NCBI GenBank assembly: GCA_905221605.1
Contig: CAJNDS010001669.1
Span: 428,001-492,000 of the forward strand
Reading direction: 5' to 3'
DNA length: 64,000 nt
Origin: Symbiodinium natans
Lineage: Eukaryota; Sar; Dinophyceae; Suessiales; Symbiodiniaceae
Both the position numbers and the translations under genes were made by a program. Numbering within the stretch: position 1 is the first letter of the stretch; every line of letters begins with the position of its first letter. Shown here piece by piece: positions 30,086 through 38,762 of this stretch. Below the pieces are notes generated by a model, which worked only from the letters and a program-made list of their open reading frames with translations, searched no databases and had not been told where the DNA came from.

Positions 30086-30242
30086 TTACTTGAAGGTTCA
30101 TGGTACTTACTAACCCATTTTAACTGTACTTATAACCCTACTTATAATACCCCTAAAGGGCCTTATAGAAGTTATCCCAATTATAAGTAGGGTTATAAGC
30201 CCAGCTATATGTGGTTATTAAGTCCCATGAACCTCCAAGTAG
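30086..30242. repeat. MITE-like family A, copy A9 (empty-site reference)
   Basis: ACTTGAAGGTTCATGGTACTT ... AGTCCCATGAACCTCC AAGTAG, full-length, no telomeric insert; serves as the unoccupied comparison for copy A7. Confidence 0.7.
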
Positions 30243-30683
30243 GGTTTGGGGTTCTCGACTGCCTGAATAGCCGGTGTACCGGGTCAGACAGCTGCACCCA
30301 TAGGTGCAACGACTACAACCCACAGCAAGCTGTTAGATTCGGCCCGAATCGTTCACTGCACCAAAACCCTAAGCCCTAAGCCCTAAACCCCATAGGCAAT
30401 GGCGTGTTCACTGAAACGCTTTAGTTCATTCCCTACCAACCAGCATTAAGAACACGCGCCTCGTGGGACTCTACCTCGGACCTCAAAGGTTGCGCCCTTC
30501 GGTTTAGGGTTGAGGGTTTAGGGTTTAGGGTTTAGGGTTTAGGGTTTAGGGTTTAGGGTTTAGGGTTTAGGGTTACAAGGTCCATATTAGGAGTAACCCC
30601 TTAAGGGGTACATCTGTAAGGGGTCCGAGTATGACCCGCTGGACCCGAAAACCCCACCTGCATTGACAGACCGAGGTGCAAGA

Positions 30684-30829
30684 GTAGGGTTCTAGGGTTC
30701 TAGGGTTCTAGGGTTCTAGGGTTCTAGGGTTCTAGGGTTCTAGGGTTCTAGGGTTCTAGGGTTCTAGGGTTTTAGGGATTAGGGTTTAGGGTTTAGGGTT
30801 TAGGGTTTAGGGTTTAGGGTTTAGGGTAC
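30684..30829 (+). repeat. Composite array: TAGGGTTC x10 then TTTAGGG
   Basis: Ten perfect eight-base TAGGGTTC units (30,685-30,764) followed by ordinary units. A 26-bp sequence is present on both sides (30,658-30,683 and 30,843-30,868). Confidence 0.95.
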
Positions 30830-31032
30830 CCCCATGCATTGACTGCATTGACAGACCGAGGTGCAAGATGATCCAATGCTTCACGGTTTTAGGGTCCAAG
30901 CTGGGCCTTGCCATCGTTAAGCCGTTGGGGGTGCAGGGTTTAGGGTTTAGGGTTTAGGGTTTAGGGTTTAGGGTTTAGGGTTTAGGGTTTTGGGCTACTA
31001 CTTGGGGGTGTGGGGTTTAGGGTTTTGGGCTA

Positions 31033-31144
31033 CTACTTGGAGTTCATGGGTAGGTATAAGGAGGGTTAGAAGTCCCCGAATGGAGTGGTGGGTTTTTCCA
31101 TAATCCTTCTTAAAGCTGTAAAGCTACCCATGAACCTCCAAGTA
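31033..31144. repeat. MITE-like family A, copy A10
   Basis: TACTTGGAGTTCATGGGTA ... GCTACCCATGAACCTCCAAGTA, 112 bp. Confidence 0.65.
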
Positions 31145-31397
31145 TTACGTACCCTTAACCCCTAAACCTTACAATCAAACCACAAAGACGCCCAAAGTTT
31201 GAAGAGCTTCGGGTGCTTCGAGTGACGGCGCTGCGTGCGGAAGGTCGGCAAAGCTCGTCACTTACCCGTGCAGGGTAAGGCTTAGAGCACCTAAACCCTA
31301 AACCCTAAACCCTAAGTCTCGGTGTCCCCTCTCACTGGGTGATACTGCAGCCAGGGGAGGAGAAGATGGAATCAAGAATTTAGGGCACCCATACACT

Positions 31398-31500
31398 ACT
31401 CGAGTTCATGGTTGGGATAATATTTGAAATTGATTTTGTTATTCCTTATAGGGTTTAAGTACCCTTAAACATGTAAAATGGTACGCAACTATGACAAAGT
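31398..31500. repeat. Dispersed repeat family F
   Basis: GTTCATGGTTGGGATAATAT, ATAGGGTTTAAGTACCCTTA and ACTATGACAAAG recur in the same order at 27,205-27,300 and, weaker, at 8,150-8,235. Confidence 0.55.
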
Positions 31501-31547
31501 CCTCATGCTCACAAGACACAGTAAATAGGGGAGGTTGTCAAAATACC

Positions 31548-31647
31548 CTAGTTGCTTGAGAACCCCGGAAAAGTAATAATACTATTCCTTATTAAGGGTG
31601 ATATAGGGATTATTATTCTTCATTCTTTTGGGGTTCTTTGCTGTAGA
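31548..31647. repeat. MITE-like family C, copy C4
   Basis: CTAGTTGCTTGAGAACCCC ... TTTTGGGGTTCTTTGCTGTAG with an AATAATACTATTCC/ATAGGGATTATTATTC palindromic interior. Confidence 0.6.
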
Positions 31648-31731
31648 TTGTGGTACCTTTTTGGATCCCTATTCTAATACAGCACACCGAAGTACCCCAA
31701 AAGCGATCATGATGTTGACAACCACCCATGT

Positions 31732-32400
31732 ATGATTCCAATCGAAAAGCCCCCTTCTGTCTCACCTAACCAAGCGACCAAGGGGCAAAATCCTGCGGCA
31801 TCAGGAATGCCCTTGAGAGCCAACACACATATCACTGAAAGAAGGCAAAGCAAAGGCGGTGTAGACACCCAAGGAAGACCGCAGCGCAGCTGCAGTGACC
31901 ACTTGTTGTTGAGTTACAAGGCCGGTGTGAAAGGACATACTCAGACTCATACCAAGTGATTCCAAGCAGTTCACGCCAACGCGGACGCCCGACGCATGCG
32001 GGGGAGCTGGGGCATCGTGCGGCACGGGCTCCGGTGCAGCCGAGCACAGATCATACTGCAGAGATTTGCAGGGCAGCGATGAGCCCATCGTGATTTGCCG
32101 GGTTGCAGCAGCTAGAAACCGCAGAAGAACACACAGCAAATGCCCTCACCAACGTTCAACGAGTGGGACGAAAACAAGAAGCGCCAGCGGTGCGACGACC
32201 TGGAGTGAGACCGTTTGGCCAAGTCAAGATGCAAGAAAACTTCGTGACCTCGACCGTACCCTTCCACCCACGAAAAACTTCAACAATGGAGAATAATGCG
32301 CAACAAGCAATGGCCGCAACGAACACAGGCGACAGGAGAATCTGGCGTAGAAAACAGAAAGATTACCCAGCGCGGCACGACCTTTCTCGCTGATGATCGC
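31732..32400 (+). CDS. Telomere-free block with overlapping open frames, uncertain
   Basis: About 900 bp without telomeric repeats. Plus frames include TAEEHTANALTNVQRVGRKQ and NAQQAMAATNTGDRRIWRRK ending in a stop at 32,393; the minus strand is open as well. It could be a remnant of a retroelement polyprotein or a damaged gene. No domain recognised. Confidence 0.3.
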
Positions 32401-32572
32401 GGCCCTCGCGCTCAGCTGTAAGCTCCGAGGTGAAGCGCATTTTCTGGATGCACCGTCTGTCACGGAACTGGAATGCGAGAACGTGCCGGGAAGAGGGGGC
32501 GTGGGGGTGATTTTGGCAAATGCCCATGTGCACAGCCGTGCATCTCAAGCGAAGCCAGCACCGTGGCCGTGC

Positions 32573-32612
32573 GCTTGGAGATTCATGGGTGGGCCCATGA
32601 ACCTCCAAGTAG
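32573..32612. repeat. MITE-like family A, 40-bp minimal copy A11
   Basis: GCTTGGAGATTCATGGGT joined directly to GGGCCCATGAACCTCCAAGT: two terminal inverted repeats without interior. A telomeric CCCTAAA array starts 4 bp away. Confidence 0.65.
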
Positions 32613-32616
32613 CACC

Positions 32617-32683
32617 CTAAACCCTAAACCCTAAACCCTAAACCCTAAACCCTAAACCCTAAACCCTAAACCCTAAACCCTAA
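32617..32683 (-). repeat. CCCTAAA array with GTAGCA on both sides
   Basis: About nine units next to the minimal family A copy; GTAGCA occurs just before (32,610) and just after the array, a possible 6-bp duplication. Confidence 0.85.
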
Positions 32684-33369
32684 CGTAGCAATGATCTCCT
32701 ACACCCCCCGATGCCTTTGGAAGCCGCTCTTGCCGCTTGGGGTGGACGGCAAGTCGGCGGTGTAGGCTTCACCTGGGTTTAGGGTTTATGGTTTAGGGTT
32801 TAGGGTTTGAGTTTAGGGTTTAGGGCTTAGGGTTTAGGGTTTAGGGTTTGAGTTTAGGGTTTAGGGCTTAGGGTTTAGGGCTTAGGGGTTAGTGTTTAGG
32901 GTTTACGGTTTAGGGCTTAGGGTTTAGGGTTTTTTTGCCACCTGACTAGCCACAGCACTGCGGGGTGGATTTAGGGTTTAGGGTTCCTGGTTCCCAAAAG
33001 GCCAAATGCCCCCCTTACTTAAGCAATGCATCTTGCATCATCATAAGGGTCCCTATATATGGTTTAAGATACAATGACCGCACGCAAACAAGCAGGACCG
33101 CGGCGGATAATGAGCTGCCAAACGCGACGCCAAAGAACCCAGCGCGCCCTGTGACCCCTCCAAGGAGTCTACTTAATCATACAGGATCCTTCTTGAATTT
33201 TGGCAGAATTGCTTGACAGGGGGTCTTGAGCCCTAAGCCCTATTCATTAAATGAGGGGTATTGGCGGTATTGGGCTCCTGTTGTGAAACTGCGGAAAACA
33301 ACAAGCCGTTGGGGTAACTCGTCAACAGAGCTGATGGCCGTGGACGTCCCCAAAGCCGTGCCCTAACCT

Positions 33370-33482
33370 CCAGAGAGCCCAATGCTCTACCTTACATCAT
33401 AGAACTGCCTTTCACCATAACAAAGATTCCCATCATAATTCTGGGATATAATAATTTGTTGGGTTCCTTCCTGAATTACAGG
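33370..33482. repeat. MITE-like family B copy
   Basis: CCAGAGAGCCCAATGCTCTAC ... TTGTTGGGTTCCTTCCTGAATTACAGGG. It abuts the stop codon of the exon ending at 33,484. Confidence 0.45.
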
Positions 33483-33483
33483 G

Positions 33484-33627
33484 CTATCGGGCCCTCCGGA
33501 CCGGAAAACAAGCTTCGGCTGCCGCGGCACAGATGCTGGCCGGATCAAGCTTGGACTGCGCAAGCATCCTTCGTAGCCCAAGCCCGGCAAAGATGAACAT
33601 ATACCTCGCGTGTGTGAGCGGCTCGAC
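33484..33627 (-). CDS. Terminal exon VEPLTHARYMFIFAG
   Basis: Reads VEPLTHARYMFIFAGLGLRR, MLAQSKLDPASICAAAAEAC, then a stop at 33,484. A family C element abuts its start and a family B element its end, so this exon is squeezed between two MITE-like insertions. Confidence 0.5.
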   Translation of the reverse strand, partial: VEPLTHARYMFIFAGLGLRRMLAQSKLDPASICAAAAEACFPVRRAR

Positions 33628-33629
33628 AT

Positions 33630-33753
33630 CTACTGTTTGCTTAAGAAACCCCCCCCCCCCCCCCCCCCCCCCCAAAAAAAAAGTAACAACCCCCAGATTA
33701 CCCTTGTAAGCAAGAATGTGTTCATTCTTTTGGGGGTTCTTAAGCAATTCGTA
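33630..33753. repeat. MITE-like family C, copy C5, with expanded poly-C
   Basis: CTACTGTTTGCTTAAGAAA then about 24 C and 9 A, ending TTTTGGGGGTTCTTAAGCAATTCGTAG. It sits 3 bp from the exon at 33,484-33,627. Confidence 0.7.
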
Positions 33754-33852
33754 GAAATTAGGATCGTCAGGGATCTTTTTGTGCCTACTTCAAGGATTCG
33801 AGCATCAAAGGTACCTAGAATGGGGGGACACCCTAAACCCTAAACCCTAAAC

Positions 33853-33939
33853 CCTAGAAAGCTCCACAAGTTGCAGTCGGGCGATGGCAAACCGGTTCTC
33901 TCGCGCGAGGCAGCGATGCAACATTGATAGCAGCCCGCT
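33853..33939 (-). CDS. Exon SGLLSMLHRCLAREN
   Basis: CCTGAG|AGCGGG to CTAGG|GTTTAGGG. Reads SGLLSMLHRCLARENRFAIA then RLQLVELSR. Probably precedes the terminal exon at 33,484. Confidence 0.5.
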
Positions 33940-34324
33940 CTCAGGAATGAGCCCTAAACCTAAACTCTAAGGGTTTAGGGTTTAGGGTTTAGGGTTTAGG
34001 GTTTAGGGTTTAGGGTTTACCTTGTCAACCCTTCAAGGAATTAGATACTAATGGGACCGAATTCGCTCCCTCATACCCTACTAAGAACCAGTAAGGAAAG
34101 TAAGTGAAGGTTTAGGGTTTAGGGTTTAGGGTTTTGGGTTAGTAGGTGCTAGTAGTGTAAAGCAAGGTTCTTTTGGGGTGGCCCTTCCCGCAAGGGAGCC
34201 GTATTTGGAACCCTGCACTGGTCTCTCCGGATTCGGGTTTGTAAAGTTATATAAAGGCGCAGGGTGTAATTATAGGGTTTACTGTAAAGGGCTTCTCGGG
34301 TTTATAGGGCTTCGGGTTTAGGGT

Positions 34325-34440
34325 TTAGGATGATTCAGCTCAGGTTCAGCGTGTTCGAGTAGACGAAGGCGGATGTCAGCAGGGTCAACGCCGCCAGTAC
34401 CTGGTGTCGTGAGCTCCAGGCGATCGATCTTCAAGTTCAG
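34325..34440 (-). CDS. Exon-like island KIDRLELTTPGTGGVD
   Basis: Reads LNLKIDRLELTTPGTGGVDP then ADIRLRLLEHAEPEL; CACCAG|GTACTGG inside could be a donor. Upstream exon candidate of the same minus-strand gene. Confidence 0.4.
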
Positions 34441-34444
34441 GTTC

Positions 34445-34700
34445 ATTTAGGGCTTAAGGTGTAATTATACGTCGGGTGAGAGAAGTACCCTAAATAGGGT
34501 TAGAAGATGTTACAAGCAAAGTTACCATTCTTACAACGCTACTTATGACTACTCATGAAGACTATTTACCTATGAACCCCCTCAAAAAAAACAAAATAAA
34601 CAACATTCTTCCCTGTGAGGGTAGTATGGGGCTTTTTTTTTTTTTTTTTGGGGGGGGGGGGGGGCTCTTCAGCAATTCGTAGATGAACCTCCAAGTAAGG
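34445..34700. repeat. Family A element split by a nested family C element
   Basis: Family A interior (ACAACGCTACTTATGACTACTC ATGAA) stops at 34,559 and resumes as ATGAACCTCCAAGTAAG at 34,683. The 34,558-34,681 block between is a family C element; ATGAA is present on both sides. Confidence 0.6.
34558..34681. repeat. MITE-like family C, copy C6, nested in family A
   Basis: GACTATTTACCTATGAACCCC ... TTTTT/GGGGG run, CTCTTCAGCAATTCGTAG. Poly-T and poly-G lie where other copies have TTTTGGGGG. Confidence 0.6.
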
Positions 34701-34904
34701 TTGCAGCTCAACCCATGCTTGCACCAAGCTCCCATGCTTCCGAGGTACCCAAAGTCCCTGAACAAGAGTGTAGGGTTTCGGGTTCAGGGTTTGGGGACAC
34801 TACCTCCCAAGGTTCCCCCCATAATTAAGGCTATTAAGGCTATTTAGGGATAACTAAGGCTGTTTAGGGTTTAGGGTTTAGGCTTTAGGGTTGAGGGGAC
34901 AGCC

Positions 34905-34991
34905 GGAGCCCGCCTCCTGCGGGAACGGTCTTGCCAGGCACATCATGAGAACTGGCGTGCCGAAGACCATGATCCTCAACACATCGCACCC
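34905..34991 (-). CDS. Exon-like island CDVLRIMVFGTPVLMM
   Basis: Begins after AGGGTTTAG|GGG, a telomeric acceptor. Reads GCDVLRIMVFGTPVLMMCLA then RPFPQEAGS, with a membrane-like core. Confidence 0.45.
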
Positions 34992-35585
34992 CTAAACCCT
35001 AAACCCTAAACACTAAACACCCTAATCCATTTTGAACACTATGAGCCCTAAACCGATTCCGCAACACCGCCCCAAAGGTCATGCTCCGACTTTTTAAAAA
35101 TCCCAAAACCCTGCATTCAGGAATGGATTCTTTAGTGTTTGGGGTTTTAGGCCTTCATTCAAAATGTTCTAGAGACTCCAATATCCCTTAGAGCTCCTTA
35201 AATCACAGTAAGGCCTCCATTGCAACTTTAAGGGCGGGTCCCTCGTCGAGGCATTGGAGTCGCTGGGCGACCGTGAGCTTTCGACACCAAGCCCTCAACC
35301 CTAAACCCCTAAACCCTCAACCCCTAAACCCTAAACCCTTGTTGAGAACCCGAAACCCTAAACCCTAAATCCTAAATCCTAAACCCAACAACACTGGGAA
35401 CAGCGGCCGCTTTAGACGCCGCGCTACGCTCTGCGAGAGGTGAAGGGCCCCAACATACCCTAAACCCTAAACCCTAAACCCTAAATTAAGTCCCTTTTTG
35501 GGGTCCTGTATACATGACTATGTATGGCGCCCTTAAGACATGAGGACCCCCCAAAAAAGGACCCGAATTTCGAGAACTACCCATA

Positions 35586-35712
35586 CCTGGAGGTTACCAT
35601 GGTTTAGGGTTTAGGGTTTAGGGGGAATCATAAGTAGGGTTAAAAGTAGGGTAACTGTACTTGTTGGAGTACTTCTAACCCTACTTATAACTGCACGTGA
35701 GCCACCAAGTAG
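35586..35712. repeat. MITE-like family A, copy A12, with telomeric units near its left end
   Basis: CTGGAGGTTACCATGG is followed by three TTTAGGG units, then ATCATAAGTAGGG and the right end CGTGAGCCACCAAGTAG. Confidence 0.55.
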
Positions 35713-35867
35713 ACCTTAAAGCCCTAACCCGGGTATATGGGTATCTTCCTATATTAGGGTCCCTTTTGGGGTACCCCTTGTTAAGGCGGCACCCTTCAAA
35801 AAAGGGATCCCCAAAAAGGGAGCCGAAGTCAGAGAACTCTCCATATTCCTTAAAGCCAACTCGAAAC

Positions 35868-35947
35868 CCAGCCCAGGAACCACATTAGAATAAGGGCACC
35901 CTATGGGGGCTGGTTACATTATAAGGGAACCTTGAACAAAAAAACCT
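35868..35947. repeat. Element family E, copy E3, partial
   Basis: GCCCAGGAACCACATTAGAA, GGTTACATTATAAGGGAACCTTGAAC and an A-run; it ends a few bases before the LINE target-site duplication. Confidence 0.5.
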
Positions 35948-35953
35948 AAACCC

Positions 35954-35965
35954 TTTCTTGCCACT
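35954..35965. repeat. Putative target-site duplication, 3' side of LINE
   Basis: TTTCTTGCCACT, identical to 45898-45909. It lies just beyond the end of the LINE coding block and next to a telomeric CCTAAACCC patch. The flanking bases on both sides differ between the two copies, which puts the match at exactly 12 bp. Confidence 0.65.
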
Positions 35966-36295
35966 TTGCACTTTGCACGCAGCGAAATCTGAACATCTCG
36001 GTGTGAGAACAGAACAGCTAGTTCGCCCTGCGACGGTAACACGTGCAAGCCCAGAGGGCCCGGTGCTTCAGGAGCACATGTTGAAAGTACAACATCACAA
36101 GAACTTAGAACCTACCACACTGCTGCACGAATTGGCACATACAAGACACCACGAATGGCCGGTAATGCATGTGAGAGACACTGAATTTGCAGTAATCTCT
36201 TGAATCCCCCCCCGACAGCTTCAAAGCCATCTTGAAACACTATGGAACATACGACATTGAGTCGGCAGCGAAATGGAAATGCCCTTCCCATCACA
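35966..36295 (-). other. LINE 3' untranslated tail
   Basis: About 330 bp between the last stop and the target-site duplication. It contains a poly-C/poly-G run near 36,209 and ends with a short GTGCAAA direct duplication rather than poly(A). No conserved stem-loop was recognised by eye. Confidence 0.4.
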
Positions 36296-37150
36296 TCACT
36301 CTGCTGATATGTGAATCAAAGCATACAAGTTCTTGCAAGCAATATCATCGAAATCGGAAATTGGTTGAGGAACAGCATGGTCATCGCAGTGATACATGTT
36401 GACATGGTCAGAACTTTTCAGAATGCAGGTGTAGTGTCCATTCTGTGGCAGAGATCCATGATGAACGATCCCTGCTACCAGCCTGTAACTCACATATCGC
36501 AAGCTCAGTGAAGTGTCATCGACAAAGACAGGAAGTTGTATCTCATCTTGCAAATACTTGATGACAGTAAAGAGCTTACGGATGCGATTCTCAGGCGTCA
36601 CTCGCTTGATCGTTTGAGGCTGACGAAATCTGCCCACCTGCACCATGAGCATTGTAGGTAGCACAAGAAAGCCACGAAATGCACCCGAAGTAGGATCTGC
36701 CTGCCATCTGTTCAGCATCACATGTATAGAGCAAGACCTGGCATCCGGTGTGTAGCAATACCCAGTATCAGCGATATGAACAAGCCCATCTCTGAGCTGC
36801 CTTGCTTGCCATATCCCAAAGAGATCCCCAATGCCTGTCGTGTTGATAACATGGTGCGCAAACTCACAAACATCATGCTGTCGATTGTTGTGTTGCCAGC
36901 CTCGCAGCACAGATTTCCATCACACTTGATGACGGCAAATCCTGAGCCCCATCCAGTTGCTCAGCACCTGAAAGAAGATCCAAGAGCAATTGCACCAAAT
37001 GTGTGTGACAATGCAAGCGTATTTCCGAGCAGACAGAGGCCCAAGCTAGAGATCTTATCCAGGAGTTCAGATAGCAATATGTTCCAGTATTGGCCAAAAT
37101 TGCTTGTGTAAGCAAATCCTGAAGCATGTGCTGAGATGAAGACCTCGGAT
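36296..37150 (-). CDS. USP-like (C19) deubiquitinase domain at the LINE C-terminus
   Basis: Two frames must be joined near 36,905-36,930. The first holds a Cys box, ILANTGTYCYLNSWIRSLAW, with the candidate nucleophile Cys at 37,074-37,076. The second, down to the stop at 36,296, holds RQHDVCEFAHHVI (the Q-D-EF box), PTMLMVQVGRF, VFVDDTSLSLRYVSYRLV, then HHGSLPQNGHYTCILK with the His box (His codon 36,434-36,436), and MYHCDDHAVPQPIS, where an Asp after the His box matches the third catalytic position. Spacing and order are those of ubiquitin-specific peptidases, in a shortened form of about 270 residues. Possible roles are polyprotein processing or protecting the element's proteins from ubiquitin-dependent turnover (inference). 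Intact catalytic residues suggest selection until recently. Confidence 0.72.
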
Positions 37151-38155
37151 TCACTGAGCGGATCCGTATGCCCACTCCTGGAGCTTCACTGCCAGCGGCG
37201 ACCGACGAAGACCCTCGCGCTTGTACTGAAGCCCAATGAGTTGCCACACTGCATTGTTCTGAAGATTCAAGAGTTGCTGGAACAAGCGAGTTCCTTGGGT
37301 CTCTCTCACGGATACATCCATGAGGAGAACTGCAATTCCCTGTAGGTCCTGGGACAAACGCCTTGTGCTGTGGAACCGATGCAGGACATGGTGTTGAGTG
37401 ATGAGGTCCAAGATGGCCTGCACATTCTGAATCATGTCGGGAATTGGGATTGACCGACGGTTTGTGTCGACGAGTAGGGTGCGGGTATCCGGATCCCACT
37501 TCTGAAACACCCAACGGCACTCCTTGTCCAACCAACCCGAGAACTGGTACTTTGCGCGAAGCTCCTCGTCCTTTTCGACCTCCCTGAGCTCCTTGAGCAA
37601 GGTGTGTATCATCGTCATGAAGAGAACTTCCCTGAGCGGAAGTCGGCCTACCGCACTCGGTTGCTCTCGGTTGGCATCGTCTTTCCACTTCGTGGCAGCT
37701 GCGAACAGCGTTGGAACCACCGTCGGCTGGGATGTTCGAGCAAACCAGACTATTGCCGTGTCCTGACGAAGGACATGTATGGAGTCCGTGTTTTGCAAGA
37801 GAAGACGACAGGCCAGACGAAAGGCCTCCTCCATGTCTTCTGTCTCCATCAGCGAGGAGTTTGTAGTATCCTTGTGGTGGCCCTTTGAACCGTTGCTTGA
37901 GCCTGCACCCTTGCCTCCTTTGTGTCCCGGACGTCGATGCTTGGTTCGATTGGAGAAGTCGTCCTCCATTGGTCGTTTGCTGGCAGTCATGCTGACTTCG
38001 CCAAAGAACTCCTCCATCTGATGAAGTGCGGATGTCGGTACTTGCTCTATCGGTATGGCCTTGTAACCAAGCAAGGAGGACACTGATTTGCCACAACACT
38101 GTGCACTTGAGCTGATGCTTGGCAGCTTCGGCCTTGTTAGACAAGAGCGAACCAC
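37151..38155 (-). CDS. LINE conserved spacer domain, function unknown
   Basis: 334 codons after a frame change near 38,100. It starts with SVSSLLGYKAIPIEQVP and ALHQMEEFFGEV, has a basic, Gly/Lys-rich patch (RRPGHKGGKGAGSS), then a helical region with LRQDTAIVWFA, FQKWDPDTRTLLVDTN and IQNVQAILDLITQHHV. I do not recognise a catalytic fold. From general memory of dinoflagellate LINE proteins, blocks of this kind lie between zinc fingers and a C-terminal peptidase-like domain, but I cannot verify that here. Ends in a stop at 37,151; the reading resumes in the other frame with the Cys box of the peptidase domain. Confidence 0.55.
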   Translation of the reverse strand: MVRSCLTRPKLPSISSSAQCCGKSVSSLLGYKAIPIEQVPTSALHQMEEFFGEVSMTASKRPMEDDFSNRTKHRRPGHKGGKGAGSSNGSKGHHKDTTNSSLMETEDMEEAFRLACRLLLQNTDSIHVLRQDTAIVWFARTSQPTVVPTLFAAATKWKDDANREQPSAVGRLPLREVLFMTMIHTLLKELREVEKDEELRAKYQFSGWLDKECRWVFQKWDPDTRTLLVDTNRRSIPIPDMIQNVQAILDLITQHHVLHRFHSTRRLSQDLQGIAVLLMDVSVRETQGTRLFQQLLNLQNNAVWQLIGLQYKREGLRRSPLAVKLQEWAYGSAQ

Positions 38156-38762
38156 AGAATGTACAAGGCTGAGAAGTCACCCCATGAGATCGCATGTACT
38201 GCAAGCATGTCAGTTTGTACTCTCTCATGAATGACTTGTGGGAATTGTTGTAATGATTCTTCATCACTTTCGTGTCTGCAATCCACTGTCGACACAATAC
38301 GCAATGCTGTCGCATCTCGGTGAGAAGAGCTTGTTGTTGCAGCAAAGCCTGCACTCCATTAGTTAATAGGCGTCTTACTTCAGGACGTTCACAGATTGCC
38401 ACACTTGCATGAGATGCACGAAGTTGATGAACAGTGATATCAGCAGGACCTGTCAAAGGTGACAGTACTGTGCAGTACCCGCGAGTCACATGCTTTACAA
38501 GTCCACTCCATCGAGTGAACACAAGATCGCAGGCTGCACATGTCGGCAATCCATTCTTGGAGTGGATGGCTTTGTCAAAAGAGATATTGGCCTGAGAGAC
38601 AACAACTGAGCTGGATTCATTCTCAGCCATTGTCGTAGAAAGACCTGTTGGAACAATCTCTGTCAATGTTTCCACTTGACTTAAAGAAGCAAAGGAAGAC
38701 GCTACCACTGCGCATGTCTGCTCATCAGGTGGCTGTTCTGACTGAATATTCGCTGATGCCAA
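38090..38762 (-). CDS. LINE zinc-finger region
   Basis: The frame downstream of the RT contains three more Cys/His motifs: CAACDLVFTRWSGLVKHV ending H-x4-C, CVLCRQWIADTKVMKNHY ending H-x4-H, and CTFCGSLLSNKAEAAKHQ with a final C. Together with the finger at the end of the RT frame this gives four. In LINEs such fingers contribute to target or RNA binding. The codon at 38,760-38,762 is TTG, so the region is a continuation of the polyprotein. The frame is lost again near 38,090-38,120. Confidence 0.72.

Noticed and set aside
30684-30829. CRISPR-like regular repeats
   Set aside because: Units are directly adjacent without spacers and are telomere variants in a eukaryotic context.
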